From Clostridia bacterium (GTDB lineage Bacteria; Bacillota; Clostridia; Oscillospirales; Acutalibacteraceae): a stretch of 64,000 nucleotides of DNA. Every line of letters starts with the position of its first letter. Within the stretch, counting starts at the first letter, position 1. The notes under the pieces were generated by a model, which did not search any database, was not told the DNA's origin, and worked only from the letters and a program-made list of their open reading frames with translations. A program made the translations under genes and the position numbers. The stretch spans positions 62,001-126,000 of the forward strand of contig JAFUHX010000020.1 of NCBI GenBank assembly GCA_017474045.1, in the 5' to 3' direction. Below are positions 43,298 through 52,585 of this stretch, in pieces.

Positions 43298-44257
43298 TCA
43301 GTTAACAACATTGATAGGTTGACCCTTGACAAAGCCCTCAACATTTTCTTTGAAAATATTCATCAGTCTGCTTCTTGCCTCAAGGCTTGCCCAGGCGATA
43401 TGAGGAGTAATAAAACATTTTTCAGCCTTAAGAAGAGGGTTGCTTTCTTCGGCCGGCTCAACTGAAAGAACATCAACTCCGGCGCCGGCAATAACTTCGT
43501 TTTCAAGAGCTTCAAAAAGGTCTCTTTCGTTTATAACGGGGCCTCTGGAGGTATTGATTAAATAGGCAGTCTTTTTCATCTTTTCAAGGAATTTTTTATC
43601 AACAAGGCCGGACGTTTCTTCAGTAAGGGGACAGTGAAGCGAAATAACGTCGCTTTCTTTAATAACTGTTTCAAGCGAAACAAAATCAACTGAACCGAAA
43701 CCGTCATAATTTCTTGTGTTTGGCGAATAGGCAATAACCTTCATTTTCATGGCGTTGGCAATCTGAGCCACAGCTGAACCGATTTTCCCGAATCCGATTA
43801 TTCCGAAGGTTTTGTTTGCCAGCTCGCAAAGAGGTGTTTTCCAATAGCAAAAATGTTCACTGCGGCACCAATCACCGTCTTTAACGCTTTTGTTATGAAG
43901 ACCAACCTGATTTGTCATCTCCATAAGAAGCGCAAAAACAAGCTGAGCAACTCCGTCAGTGCTGTAGGCGGGAATGTTTGAAACAGCAATTCCGTGTTCT
44001 CTTGCGCTTTTGCAGTCGATTATGTTAAAGCCGGTTGCAAGAACGGCAATATACTTAAGCTTCGGCAGCTTTTGAATAAGCTCTTTTGTGATGGGAACTT
44101 TGTTTGTAACAAGAATATCGGCATCTTTGCTTCTTTCAAAAACCTGGTTGGAAGAGGTCTGTTCATATATTTCAAATTCATCAACGGTGTTTTCAAGCCA
44201 GCTCCATGAAAGGTCGCCGGGGTTAGCGCATTTTGAGTCCAGAATAACAAGCTTCAT
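43298..44257 (-). CDS. D-2-hydroxyacid dehydrogenase
   Basis: This 319-aa NAD-dependent enzyme of the D-isomer family has the Rossmann motif GIIGFGKIGSAVA (about residue 149), the arginine in NTSRGPVI (about 230), the glutamate in VEPAEESNP and the catalytic histidine in TPHIAWAS (about 282). The sequence is closest in style to glycerate/hydroxypyruvate-type dehydrogenases, but the substrate cannot be told. RBS AAAGGAG. It is transcribed alone. Confidence 0.88.
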   Translation of the reverse strand: MKLVILDSKCANPGDLSWSWLENTVDEFEIYEQTSSNQVFERSKDADILVTNKVPITKELIQKLPKLKYIAVLATGFNIIDCKSAREHGIAVSNIPAYSTDGVAQLVFALLMEMTNQVGLHNKSVKDGDWCRSEHFCYWKTPLCELANKTFGIIGFGKIGSAVAQIANAMKMKVIAYSPNTRNYDGFGSVDFVSLETVIKESDVISLHCPLTEETSGLVDKKFLEKMKKTAYLINTSRGPVINERDLFEALENEVIAGAGVDVLSVEPAEESNPLLKAEKCFITPHIAWASLEARSRLMNIFKENVEGFVKGQPINVVN

Positions 44258-44342
44258 AAAAAAACTCCTTTCATTTTCTTCCCTTATTGTAGCATATATA
44301 TTTTAAAATGTCACCTTAAAAATATAAATTATTAAAAAAGCG

Positions 44343-44371
44343 TTGACCCGAATGAAGTTTTGTTATAAAAT
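44343..44371 (+). promoter_or_regulatory. Promoter of the TVP38-galactokinase-fucosidase operon
   Basis: TTGACC (44343-44348), 17 bp and TAAAAT (44366-44371) lie about 40 bp before the start codon, itself preceded by AAAGGAGAG. Confidence 0.7.
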
Positions 44372-44408
44372 ATCTCTGTATGATTATCTGCGCAAAGGAG
44401 AGTGAGCC

Positions 44409-45161
44409 ATGGTAAAAGAAAATACCAGAAGCTATATGCTCAACTTTTCGGCGTTTTTGTGTTTTCTCATAGCGTTGGTTCTGGTAGCGCTTCTTCAGAT
44501 TTTTCAAAATGAAAATTTCATGCTGTGGTACAGCAGATATACTGACACACTAAGAAGCTATGAGGAATGGATTAAGACCAATGGCGCAACCTTTTTAACT
44601 GCGCTTCTCATCTGGGTCAACTATTCTGTTAAAGCTTATATTCCATGGGTACCGATAACTTTCCTGATGCTTATAACGGGAGCTGTTTTTCAATGGTATG
44701 AAGCTCTTTTAATAAGTGCATTCGGAATGTTTATTCTGTTCTCTTTCAAATATTACTACGGAAAAAGCTATAACGGCGGAAACGCAGAAAAAATTCTTGC
44801 AAAATTTGACAAAGCCCATAATTTTATTGAAAGCGGAAAAACCGGTTCTGTTTTAACTCTTTTCATTTCAAGACTTATGCCGGGAATTTCTGTTAATGCA
44901 ATCAGTCAGCTTTACGGAACAACAGACATAAAATTCACTAAATTCACTGCTGTTTCATTTTTAGGCTATTCCTATAAGCTTTTTTCCTACACAATAATCG
45001 GAAAAAATGTTTATGACCCGATTTCGCCAAGCTTTATTCTTCCCGTGGCGTCGCTTTTCATTTTCTCGGGAATAATGCTTCTTATGCTTAACGGCGTAAT
45101 AAACATAACTTCATTTACAATAAAAACTTTTAATAAAGAAAAACGAAAAAAGAAAGGTTGA
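44409..45161 (+). CDS. TVP38/TMEM64 (VTT domain) family membrane protein
   Basis: This 250-aa protein has about five hydrophobic segments. The VTT/SNARE-associated signature area lies in FGMFILFSFKYYYGKS and the LTLFISRLMPGISVNAISQLYG stretch, which corresponds to the conserved R-x-x-P-x-x-S/P-x-x-x-x-x-x-x-x-G pattern. Bacterial relatives (DedA/VTT) affect membrane homeostasis and lipid carrier recycling; the role here is unknown. A lysine-rich C terminus is cytoplasmic. It is the first of three genes, overlapping the region just before galK. Confidence 0.85.
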   Translation: MVKENTRSYMLNFSAFLCFLIALVLVALLQIFQNENFMLWYSRYTDTLRSYEEWIKTNGATFLTALLIWVNYSVKAYIPWVPITFLMLITGAVFQWYEALLISAFGMFILFSFKYYYGKSYNGGNAEKILAKFDKAHNFIESGKTGSVLTLFISRLMPGISVNAISQLYGTTDIKFTKFTAVSFLGYSYKLFSYTIIGKNVYDPISPSFILPVASLFIFSGIMLLMLNGVINITSFTIKTFNKEKRKKKG

Positions 45162-45166
45162 AAAAC

Positions 45167-46444
45167 ATGAAAACATTAGAAATGAAAGAAGCCCTTTTAA
45201 ACAAAACTCTTGATGAAAGCTTTTCAGTAGTATATAACCATTCTCAATATGAAGAGCAATATAGCCGCTTTATTGCTGTTATCGAAGCTTTTGAAGGCCT
45301 TTTCGGTTCAGAGCGCGAGGTCAGCCTTTTCTCTGCACCCGGAAGAAGTGAGGTCGGCGGAAACCACACTGACCATAACCACGGAAAAGTTCTTGCTGCA
45401 GGAATCAGTCTTGACGCAATTGCTGTTGCTTCAAAAAACAGCGAAGGAATTGTTCGAATCAAATCTGCCGGCTACAATATGGACGTTGTTGACTGTTCAG
45501 ACCTTGAGTTAAAAGAAGAAGAAAAAGGCAAGAGCAGATCTTTGGTAAGAGGAATTGTTTCAAGATTTAAACAGCTCGGCTATAATATCGGCGGCTTTGA
45601 CGCAACAACCGCTTCAAAGGTTCTTTCAGGCTCAGGTCTTTCAAGCTCCGCAGCCTTTGAGGTTCTGGTTTGCACAATGCTCAACCATCTCTATAACGAC
45701 GGAAAAATCAGTCCTGTTGAAATCGCTCAGATTTCTCAGTACGCTGAAAATGTTTATTTCGATAAGCCCTGCGGTCTTCTTGACCAGATGGCTTGCTCAG
45801 TTGGCGGCTTTGTTACCATTGACTTTGAAGATCCGTCAAATCCTGTTATCAATAAAGTTGCTTTTGATTTTTCTTCCTGCGGCCATTCTCTTTGTATTGT
45901 AGATACAAAGGGCAGCCACTCAGACTTAACAGATGAATACGCAGCGGTGAGAAAAGAAATGGAAGCTGTTGCTCGGTATTTCGGAAAGAGTGTTCTCAGA
46001 GAAATTGACAAAAAATCAGTTATTGAAAATGCTAAGGTTCTTTCAGAAAAAATCTCTGAAAGAGCAGTAATCAGAGCTCTTCATTTCTTCGGTGAAAACG
46101 AAAAGGTTGAAAAGCAGGTTGCGGCTCTCAACGCTAAAGATTTTGAAGCTTTCAAGTCTCTCATTATAGAAAGCGGATATTCTTCCTATATGTATAACCA
46201 GAATGTCTATACCTGCAAGGCTCCTAAAAATCAGCCTCTTTCAATGGCTCTTGCAATAAGCCATCAGATTCTTGCCGGAAAGGGCGCATGGAGAGTTCAC
46301 GGAGGCGGTTTTGCAGGAACAATTCAGGCCTTTGTTCCTGATGAGCTTCTTGAAACCTATAAATCAACAATGAATTCAATTTTCGGTAACGACTCTTGCT
46401 ATGTTCTTTCTATCAGACCCTTTGGCGGAGTTAAGCTTGTCTGA
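45167..46444 (+). CDS. galK: Galactokinase (GHMP kinase)
   Basis: This 425-aa GHMP kinase has the galactokinase signature SAPGRSEVGGNHTDHN (about residue 59), the phosphate loop LSGSGLSSSAAFE (about 146), GLLDQMACSVGG (about 205) and the C-terminal GGGFAGTIQAF motif. The EVGGNHTDHN form replaces the NLIGEHTDYN of E. coli and is frequent in Firmicutes. I chose ATG 45167 (AAAGG 9 nt upstream) over the TTG at 45158. Placement with an intracellular fucosidase suggests phosphorylation of galactose released from fucosylated glycans. That coupling is inference. Confidence 0.88.
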   Translation: MKTLEMKEALLNKTLDESFSVVYNHSQYEEQYSRFIAVIEAFEGLFGSEREVSLFSAPGRSEVGGNHTDHNHGKVLAAGISLDAIAVASKNSEGIVRIKSAGYNMDVVDCSDLELKEEEKGKSRSLVRGIVSRFKQLGYNIGGFDATTASKVLSGSGLSSSAAFEVLVCTMLNHLYNDGKISPVEIAQISQYAENVYFDKPCGLLDQMACSVGGFVTIDFEDPSNPVINKVAFDFSSCGHSLCIVDTKGSHSDLTDEYAAVRKEMEAVARYFGKSVLREIDKKSVIENAKVLSEKISERAVIRALHFFGENEKVEKQVAALNAKDFEAFKSLIIESGYSSYMYNQNVYTCKAPKNQPLSMALAISHQILAGKGAWRVHGGGFAGTIQAFVPDELLETYKSTMNSIFGNDSCYVLSIRPFGGVKLV

Positions 46445-46467
46445 GAAAATTAACAGAGGAAACGGCT

Positions 46468-47910
46468 ATGGCTGAAACAAAGATTAGAAAGGCATGGTGC
46501 TTCGGCAACAACGGCTATGAAAAAAACGGAACAGAGGTCGAAAGGCTGACCTCTGTTTTTCCTTCCAAAAGGCAGCTTGAGTTTCTTTCCATGGAATATT
46601 ATAATTTTATTCATTTCGGAATGAACACAATAACAAACAGGGAATGGGGCGACGGAAGCGAAAATCCGGAAATTTTTAACCCCAAAAACCTCAATACAGA
46701 CCAGTGGTGTGAGGTTCTCAAAAAAACCGGCTCAAAAGGAATTATTATTACTGCTAAGCATCACGACGGCTTTTGTTTGTGGAACACAAAATATACTGAT
46801 CACAGCGTTATGAATTCACCCTACGGAAAAGATATTGTTAAACAGCTTCAAAAAAGCTGTGAGAAATACGGCTTGAAAATGGGTATTTATCTTTCTCCGT
46901 GGGACAGACACGAAAAAACCTATGGAACTGAAGAATATAACAACTTTTTTGTGTCTCAGCTCAAAGAGCTGGCAACGCAATACGGCAAGATTTTTACCTT
47001 CTGGTTTGACGGAGCCTGCGGTGAAGGAAAAAACGGAAAGAAACAGGTTTATGACTGGGAAAGATATTACTCGGTAATAAGAGAGCTTCAGCCTGATGCT
47101 GTGATTTCTATTTGCGGACCCGATGTTCGCTGGATAGGAAATGAAGGCGGAAGGGTGAGAAAAAGCGAGTGGAGCGTTGTTCCCGCAAACAGCGCAAGCA
47201 ATGAAAAAATCATGAGAGAGTCTCAGCAAAGTGAGGCTCAGGGCAAAAAAATGACGGTGATTGATACAGACGAGGATCTTGGCTCAAGAGAGCTTTTAAA
47301 GGGCTTTTCTCAGCTTGTTTTTAAACCGGCTGAGGCTGATGTTTCAATTAATTACGGTTGGTTCCATTGCAGCAAGCCTTTTTCTCATGCGAGAAAAAAG
47401 CGAAGCGCAAAAATGCTTTCGGAAATTTATTTCAACACCGTTGGTGCTAACGCTTCAATGCTTCTCAATGTTCCGCCTGACAGAAGCGGAAGAATTAACA
47501 AAAGAGAAATCAGAAGGCTTGAAGAATTCACAAGGCTGATTAATGAGCCCTTCAAAAATAAAATTGACTGCGAAATTTTTGCTGAAGGCGAAAAACAAAG
47601 GCGAAAAATTGATTTTTCAAAAAGCCTTGTTTTCGAAGATGATGATTACGGTTTTTCTTTTGTTTTGGAAAAATCTGGAGAAATTAAAACTGTAGTTTTA
47701 AAAGAAGAGCTTTCTCTCAGCCAGAGAATAGAGGCTTTTGAAGTCTTTGCTGAAATAAGAGGCGAAAACAAAAGAGTCTTTGAGGGAACGGTTATAGGCT
47801 CAAAGAGAATAATCAGATTAAAAGACTCTATCAAAACAAAAAAGATTACAGTTGTAATAACTCAGTCCAGAGGAAATCCGGCAATAAAAACTGCAGAGCT
47901 TTACGGTTGA
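46468..47910 (+). CDS. Alpha-L-fucosidase (GH29), cytoplasmic
   Basis: This 480-aa glycoside hydrolase has GH29 landmarks: NFIHFGMNT (about residue 46), TAKHHDGFCLWNTKYTDHS (96-113), YLSPWDRH and FWFDGACGEG, where Asp181 is the expected nucleophile. LLNVPPDRSGRI is also typical. No signal peptide is present, so it should act on imported fucosyl-oligosaccharides. It follows galK by 23 bp. The acid/base residue cannot be assigned reliably by eye. Confidence 0.9.
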   Translation: MAETKIRKAWCFGNNGYEKNGTEVERLTSVFPSKRQLEFLSMEYYNFIHFGMNTITNREWGDGSENPEIFNPKNLNTDQWCEVLKKTGSKGIIITAKHHDGFCLWNTKYTDHSVMNSPYGKDIVKQLQKSCEKYGLKMGIYLSPWDRHEKTYGTEEYNNFFVSQLKELATQYGKIFTFWFDGACGEGKNGKKQVYDWERYYSVIRELQPDAVISICGPDVRWIGNEGGRVRKSEWSVVPANSASNEKIMRESQQSEAQGKKMTVIDTDEDLGSRELLKGFSQLVFKPAEADVSINYGWFHCSKPFSHARKKRSAKMLSEIYFNTVGANASMLLNVPPDRSGRINKREIRRLEEFTRLINEPFKNKIDCEIFAEGEKQRRKIDFSKSLVFEDDDYGFSFVLEKSGEIKTVVLKEELSLSQRIEAFEVFAEIRGENKRVFEGTVIGSKRIIRLKDSIKTKKITVVITQSRGNPAIKTAELYG

Positions 47911-47970
47911 AATAAGCCGAGGCTTTCTAAATAATGAAATTGATTTTTCCAGCTGATTTATAAATGTTAA

Positions 47971-48050
47971 AAGGGTTTCTATAGACTTTACAATCTGTAG
48001 AAACCCTTGTGTTTTATGGTTTATGCGGGCTGCACTTTTTTTGCAGCCCA
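47971..48050 (-). terminator. Dispersed two-module 3' element, copy after the lipase gene
   Basis: On the minus strand, module A is a perfect 8-bp stem GGGCTGCA/TGCAGCCC around an A-rich loop (48027-48049), starting 27 nt after the lipase stop. Module B (AAGGGTTTCTATAG/CTGTAGAAACCCTT, 47971-48008) and the tail TTTTAACATTTATAAATC follow. It also lies downstream of the convergent fucosidase gene. Confidence 0.7.
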
Positions 48051-48076
48051 TTTTCGTTTGTTAATATTTCTGAAAT

Positions 48077-49363
48077 TTAGCGGCTTGCCATTTTTGCCAT
48101 GTCAAGATAAAACTTTTCAGCCGTTTCGGGATAATCGTCGCCGGCGTTGCAAAAATCACCGTGGTCCATTCCGAAAATGGGTTCAAGATAATACCATCTT
48201 CCCCTTTGAAGCTCCTCACCTGAAGCAAGAGCTTCTTCATAAAGAAAAGCGTTGTTTTCTTCGTCAAGAGGATATTTTGCGCTGGCAAGAGGAACCATAC
48301 CGTCGTTTTTAGCCCAATCGGTTGTCATTTTTATTCCGTCGATGGTGGTTCCTTCAAGAAGGCAGAGAAGCGCTCCTGTTCCGGCGAAAATCGGAGCTGT
48401 GTCGCCCGGCTTCTGTTTGCCGAAAAGACCTTCTTCGGTAACATAAACCGAATAAGAGTAATAATAGGTATCGGGAGACATTCTGATTTTTTCGTTAAGC
48501 TCGCGAGCTCCGTGAAGAGTCAGATCATAGCCGGCGTTGTCTTTTGCCTGAACAAAGGATCTAATAAGCTTTGGACTGATTAAAACTCTGTCGGTTTCGT
48601 TTTTAGGTGTCAGTCCGAAATGACCGAGCTTAATATCACCCATGGGGCTTTCAATTTTCAGAAAGGACATAGTGTTGACAAGAAAAGCAATTGCATACAT
48701 GGGAGCAACCGTGTCGTGAATCATATTGGCAATGGGGGAGCCGTTGTGAACACCTGAAAGCGTAACAACGGAATGAATACTTTTGCTGTGGCCGCCCATG
48801 AAAAGCTCAGAGGTTTCTTCGCCTGTTGCCGCTTTTTCGGCTTCATCTCCAAAGGCGAGAAGAGAGGCGAAAAGTCTTGATGTCGGGCCACCAAAGCTGT
48901 GACCCACAAGGTTGATGGGCTCAGAAAGGTTCCAGTTTTCACCCATGAGGGCTCTTCCTTCAAAAGAAACACCGAAACGCTCATGGTTGTGGGCTTCAGA
49001 GTGAGCCTTGCCGTAGTCAACAACCGTTCCAGTAAGCTGAGCATAAAGCTCACAGGCTCTGTCCCATGCGCTTGAAACCGGACCAACAGAAGCGGCATAA
49101 GCTTCGTAGCCGTTGTCGTTAAGAAGCTTAATAAAGTCGGCGCCGTCAATGGTCATTCCTGCTCCGCCGCCCCAATATGGGCTGATTTTGGTGTATTCTT
49201 CGTATTGTCCCCAGCCACCAAGACCGTGAACCATAATAAAGGGATAGTTGCTTTTTTCAGAAGAAAGGCGTTTTTCTTCTGTGGCAAAAGAAGCGGTGGA
49301 AAACGCATTTAAAATTAAAAGAACGCTTAAAACAATGGCAAAAAGCTTTTTAATTTTTTTCAT
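48077..49363 (-). CDS. Secreted lipase of the bacterial family I.5-like group
   Basis: This 428-aa alpha/beta hydrolase has a Sec signal peptide (KKIKKLFAIVLSVLLILNAFS, cleavage near FSTASFA). YPFIMVHGLGGWGQYEEY is the oxyanion region. LVGHSFGGPTSR carries the nucleophile serine in GxSxG. A late Asp and the DHGDF histidine near residue 405 complete a plausible triad. It resembles Staphylococcus/Bacillus I.5 lipases that hydrolyse triacylglycerols. ATG 49363 has GAGGTGA upstream and is preferred over the GTG within that RBS. Its promoter overlaps TAACAAAC-type repeats. Confidence 0.87.
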   Translation of the reverse strand: MKKIKKLFAIVLSVLLILNAFSTASFATEEKRLSSEKSNYPFIMVHGLGGWGQYEEYTKISPYWGGGAGMTIDGADFIKLLNDNGYEAYAASVGPVSSAWDRACELYAQLTGTVVDYGKAHSEAHNHERFGVSFEGRALMGENWNLSEPINLVGHSFGGPTSRLFASLLAFGDEAEKAATGEETSELFMGGHSKSIHSVVTLSGVHNGSPIANMIHDTVAPMYAIAFLVNTMSFLKIESPMGDIKLGHFGLTPKNETDRVLISPKLIRSFVQAKDNAGYDLTLHGARELNEKIRMSPDTYYYSYSVYVTEEGLFGKQKPGDTAPIFAGTGALLCLLEGTTIDGIKMTTDWAKNDGMVPLASAKYPLDEENNAFLYEEALASGEELQRGRWYYLEPIFGMDHGDFCNAGDDYPETAEKFYLDMAKMASR

Positions 49364-49380
49364 AACATTCACCTCGTTGA

Positions 49381-49425
49381 GTTTGTTATATTATAATATT
49401 AACAAAATATTAACAAACTGTCAAT
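49381..49425 (-). promoter_or_regulatory. Lipase promoter with inverted repeat
   Basis: On the minus strand TTGACA, 17 bp and TAATAT form a promoter. An inverted repeat GTTTGTTA (49381-49388) / TAACAAAC (49411-49418) spans the -10 and start site, and TATTAACAAA occurs twice. This looks like a repressor operator for the lipase. Confidence 0.5.
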
Positions 49426-49543
49426 ATGGAAAGGCGATTTACAAAATATCAAACGAATGAAGGTTTCAATGTTGTAGTTATTATTGAAAAATTTTAACAA
49501 ATGATTTATAATAAAAACACAAAATATGAAAGGAGAATTTAAT

Positions 49544-49627
49544 ATGTTAGTTATTATTGCTTTCTTGTCAGACGTTGTTTTTGCTATTGAGCTTTTATTT
49601 AAAGATATTTTTAACATTGAAGATTAA
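49544..49627 (+). CDS. 27-aa hydrophobic small protein
   Basis: ATG 49544 follows AAAGGAGAATTTAAT with near-ideal spacing, and a TATAAT lies at about 49507-49512. The product is hydrophobic (MLVIIAFLSDVVFAIELL) with a short polar end (FKDIFNIED). It may be a membrane-inserted or signalling peptide, or a translated leader. I do not recognise it. It stands alone in front of the 5S genes. Confidence 0.45.
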   Translation: MLVIIAFLSDVVFAIELLFKDIFNIED

Positions 49628-49682
49628 TAATGTTGCGGTCAATATTTATTAGTTCTTTCTTTAAAAAATTTTTAAAAAAGGC

Positions 49683-49711
49683 TTGACAAAACCGAAACAG
49701 TGTAATATAAT
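49683..49711 (+). promoter_or_regulatory. Promoter of the first 5S rRNA gene
   Basis: TTGACA (49683-49688), 17 bp and TATAAT (49706-49711), both perfect, about 36 bp before the gene. Confidence 0.85.
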
Positions 49712-49747
49712 ACCTAAGCATTAAACGCAGTGAGAAATTGCTGCGTA

Positions 49748-49863
<116 letters not shown>

Positions 49864-49866
49864 ACA

Positions 49867-49897
49867 AAAACCTCATTCATTGAGGTTTTTTATTTTT
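49867..49897 (+). terminator. Terminator of 5S copy 1
   Basis: AACCTCA / TGAGGTT stem with a 5-nt loop is followed by TTTTTATTTTT. Confidence 0.85.
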
Positions 49898-49909
49898 GCA
49901 AAAAAAGGC

Positions 49910-49938
49910 TTGACAAAAGCCACCGCGTGTTATATAAT
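49910..49938 (+). promoter_or_regulatory. Promoter of the second 5S rRNA gene
   Basis: TTGACA (49910-49915), 17 bp and TATAAT (49933-49938). The AAAAAAGGCTTGACAAAA context is the same as before copy 1. Confidence 0.85.
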
Positions 49939-49950
49939 ACCATACACGCA

Positions 49951-50066
<116 letters not shown>

Positions 50067-50077
50067 ACAAAAAACTC

Positions 50078-50110
50078 AGCCGCAGAAAAATCTGCGGCTT
50101 TGTTATTTTT
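50078..50110 (+). terminator. Terminator of 5S copy 2
   Basis: AGCCGCAGA / TCTGCGGCT stem with a short A loop is followed by TTGTTATTTTTTTG. Confidence 0.85.
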
Positions 50111-50169
50111 TTGTTTTAATTTTCTTAAAATAGCCAAAGATAAAGTTATCTTGAATCGGAGTTGATTTT

Positions 50170-50367
50170 ATGGCTGAAAAAAAGGGTGGCAGAGTTGTTT
50201 TTATGCCCGATATCGAATATAGAGCATGGGTTAACAGAAACAAAGAGCTGCTTGAAGAAATCATCAAAAGTCAACAGGTTTCAACCCGTTGGCTGATGAA
50301 AGACCAGAATAAAAAGTTCCTCGTTCGCTATTTTAACGAATGTGGTTATTCAATAAAAATTGATTAG
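50170..50367 (+). CDS. Small conserved-looking protein, 65 aa
   Basis: This soluble, mixed-charge protein (KGGRVVFMPDIEYRAWVNRN..., ending NECGYSIKID) has no motif I recognise. It is preceded by CGGAGTTGATTTT and followed 8 bp later by a second small ORF with a good RBS, so the two form a mini-operon directly after the 5S genes. It could be an uncharacterised housekeeping protein. Confidence 0.6.
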   Translation: MAEKKGGRVVFMPDIEYRAWVNRNKELLEEIIKSQQVSTRWLMKDQNKKFLVRYFNECGYSIKID

Positions 50368-50375
50368 GAGGCTGA

Positions 50376-50588
50376 ATGATGAAAAAAAAGAAGAAAAAGA
50401 GCTTTTCAAAAAAGCTCAACCGTGTGGTTAATGTTGTTCAGCTTGCGGTAACTGTTATTGTTGCTGCCGCAACAGTTTATTCCCTGATTCCGAAAAACGA
50501 AAAAATCAAAGCCGTTGACACTGAGGCCCTTATTGCGGCAAATCTTCCTAAAGATGAAAGCTCGGAAGAAGCAACTCCTGCTTTATAA
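50376..50588 (+). CDS. Small single-pass membrane protein, 70 aa
   Basis: A lysine-rich N terminus (KKKKKKSFSKKLNR) precedes one hydrophobic segment (VVQLAVTVIVAAATVYSLI, about residues 20-38), followed by an acidic tail (DESSEEATPAL). The topology would be N-in, C-out. The RBS AGGAGG lies 5-8 nt before two adjacent ATG codons. Function is unknown. It is paired with the 65-aa ORF upstream. Confidence 0.6.
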   Translation: MMKKKKKKSFSKKLNRVVNVVQLAVTVIVAAATVYSLIPKNEKIKAVDTEALIAANLPKDESSEEATPAL

Positions 50589-50599
50589 TTTCGTGTTTG

Positions 50600-50629
50600 A
50601 GACCTGCAACGAGCAGGTCTGTTTTTTTT
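50600..50629 (+). terminator. Intrinsic terminator after the small-protein pair
   Basis: AGACCTGC / GCAGGTCT stem with a 5-nt loop is followed by GTTTTTTTT. Confidence 0.88.
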
Positions 50630-50686
50630 GTCTGATTTTTTGTAATATTGCACAAAATAGTTCCTTTTCAACTGTGCAATTTCAAC

Positions 50687-50715
50687 TTGCCAAAATGCTT
50701 AATGCATGATAAAAT
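50687..50715 (+). promoter_or_regulatory. Promoter of typA
   Basis: TTGCCA (50687-50692), 17 bp and TAAAAT (50710-50715) lie about 50 bp before the ATG. A TTGCACA/TGTGCAA inverted repeat (about 50648-50680) lies just upstream. Confidence 0.6.
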
Positions 50716-50763
50716 ATATCAGATTTATTAATGAAAAGAATTTTTATGTAATAAGGTGAATTT

Positions 50764-52581
50764 ATGGATGTCAGAAACGAAGTACGCAATGTGGCAATAA
50801 TTGCCCACGTTGACCACGGAAAAACAACTCTTGTTGATGAGCTTTTAAAGCAAAGCGGAACCTTCAGAGAAAACGAGCAGGTTGCCGACAGAGTTATGGA
50901 CTCAAACGACCTTGAAAGAGAAAGAGGAATAACAATTCTTTCAAAAAACACAGCGGTTCATTATAAAGGAACAAAAATAAATATTGTTGACACTCCGGGC
51001 CACGCAGATTTTGGCGGTGAGGTTGAGCGAATTTTGATGATGGTTGACGGCGTTTTGCTTTTGGTTGACGCCTTTGAGGGCTGTATGCCTCAGACCCGAT
51101 TTGTTCTTTCAAAGGCTCTTGGCCTTAAGAAAAAGGTTGTTGTGGTTGTTAATAAAATCGACAGACCTGGCGCAAGACCTGAAGAGGTAATTGACGAGGT
51201 TCTCGACTTGTTTATTGAGCTTGGAGCTGAAGAAGATCAGCTTGATTTTCCCGTTGTTTATGCCAGCGGAAGAGATGGCTATGCTTCTCTTGACAGCAGC
51301 GTTGCAGGCGGCGATATGCGTCCTCTTTTTGACGCTATTCTTGAGCATATTGATGCTCCTCAGGGAGATTTAAACGGCCCGCTTCAGATTCGTTTTTCAA
51401 GCCTTGATTATGATGATTATATCGGAAGAATCGGTGTCGGAAGAGTAGAGAGAGGCTCTGTTAAAAGAAATCAGCAGGTTGTTCTCTGCAAAACCGACGG
51501 CTCTCAGCAAGTTGTGAAGATTTCAAAGCTTTATCAGTTTGAAGGCCTTTCAAGAGTTGAGGTTGAAACAGCCGCTTTGGGTGACCTTGTTTGCGTTTCG
51601 GGAATAACAGACCTTAATATCGGTGAAACAGCTTGTGATGTTGACTGCGTTGAACCTCTTCCCTTCGTAAAAATTGATGAGCCAACAATTGCTATGAACT
51701 TCATTGTTAACAACAGTCCCTTTGCCGGAAGAGAAGGAAAGTTTGTAACCTCAAGAAATCTCCGTGACCGTCTTTTTAAAGAGGTTGAGACAAATGTAAG
51801 CATGCGCGTTGAAGAAACCGAAAGCACAGATACCTTCAAGGTCAGCGGAAGAGGTGAGCTCCATCTTTCAATTCTGATTGAAACAATGCGTCGCCAGGGC
51901 TATGAATTCCAGGTTTCACGCCCGAAGGTAATTATGAAAAAAGAAGACGGCGTTCTCATGGAGCCCATGGAGCTTCTTATTGTTGAGGTACCTGAAAACT
52001 ATGTTGGCGCTGTTATGGAAAAATTAGGCTCAAGAAAAGCTGAGCTTGAAAACATGGGAACGAGAAACGGCGGTTCAACCCACCTTGAATTCAAAATTCC
52101 CTCAAGAGGACTCATTGGCTACAGAAGCGAGTTTATGACCGATACCAACGGTAACGGAATAATGAACCAGCTCTTTGCCGGCTATGAGGCTTATAAAGGC
52201 GATATAGTAACAAGAGAAAGAGGCTCCATTGTTGTTCACGAAACCGGTGAAAGCTCTGCCTATGGCTTGTTTAATACTCAAGACAGAGGCCGACTTTTTA
52301 TCGGCGCAGGTGTTCCTGTTTATGAAGGTATGATTGTTGGCGAATGTGCAAAAAGCGAAGATGTTGTTTGTAATGTCTGCAAACAAAAGCATCTTACCAA
52401 CACCAGAGCCTCAGGCAGCGATGATGCACTTCGTCTTGTTCCTCCTACCGTTCTCAGCCTTGAGCAATGCATGGAATTTATTAAAGATGATGAGCTTCTT
52501 GAGGTAACTCCTGAGTCTCTCAGACTTCGAAAGGTTATTCTTTCAAAAGAGCAAAGAATGAAGCAACAATTCAAAAAGTAA
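50764..52581 (+). CDS. typA: Translational GTPase TypA/BipA
   Basis: This 605-aa ribosome-associated GTPase has G1 [10 protein letters not shown] (about residues 14-23), the G2 RGIT, G3 DTPGHADF and G4 NKID. Domain 2 is followed by EF-G-like domains III and V and a BipA-specific C-terminal domain ([18 protein letters not shown]). It helps ribosome assembly or function under stress. AATAAGGTGAATTT precedes the ATG. It is followed directly by a copy of the dispersed two-module element. Confidence 0.95.
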   Translation: MDVRNEVRNVAIIAHVDHGKTTLVDELLKQSGTFRENEQVADRVMDSNDLERERGITILSKNTAVHYKGTKINIVDTPGHADFGGEVERILMMVDGVLLLVDAFEGCMPQTRFVLSKALGLKKKVVVVVNKIDRPGARPEEVIDEVLDLFIELGAEEDQLDFPVVYASGRDGYASLDSSVAGGDMRPLFDAILEHIDAPQGDLNGPLQIRFSSLDYDDYIGRIGVGRVERGSVKRNQQVVLCKTDGSQQVVKISKLYQFEGLSRVEVETAALGDLVCVSGITDLNIGETACDVDCVEPLPFVKIDEPTIAMNFIVNNSPFAGREGKFVTSRNLRDRLFKEVETNVSMRVEETESTDTFKVSGRGELHLSILIETMRRQGYEFQVSRPKVIMKKEDGVLMEPMELLIVEVPENYVGAVMEKLGSRKAELENMGTRNGGSTHLEFKIPSRGLIGYRSEFMTDTNGNGIMNQLFAGYEAYKGDIVTRERGSIVVHETGESSAYGLFNTQDRGRLFIGAGVPVYEGMIVGECAKSEDVVCNVCKQKHLTNTRASGSDDALRLVPPTVLSLEQCMEFIKDDELLEVTPESLRLRKVILSKEQRMKQQFKK

Positions 52582-52585
52582 ACAT

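Noticed and set aside
47971..48050. Ordinary bidirectional terminators between convergent genes as full explanation of the repeated hairpins
   Set aside because: The orientation of the two modules always follows one specific gene, also where no convergent gene exists (typA, BIg2, pyrI), and the conserved module A and AT-rich tail are not needed for termination.
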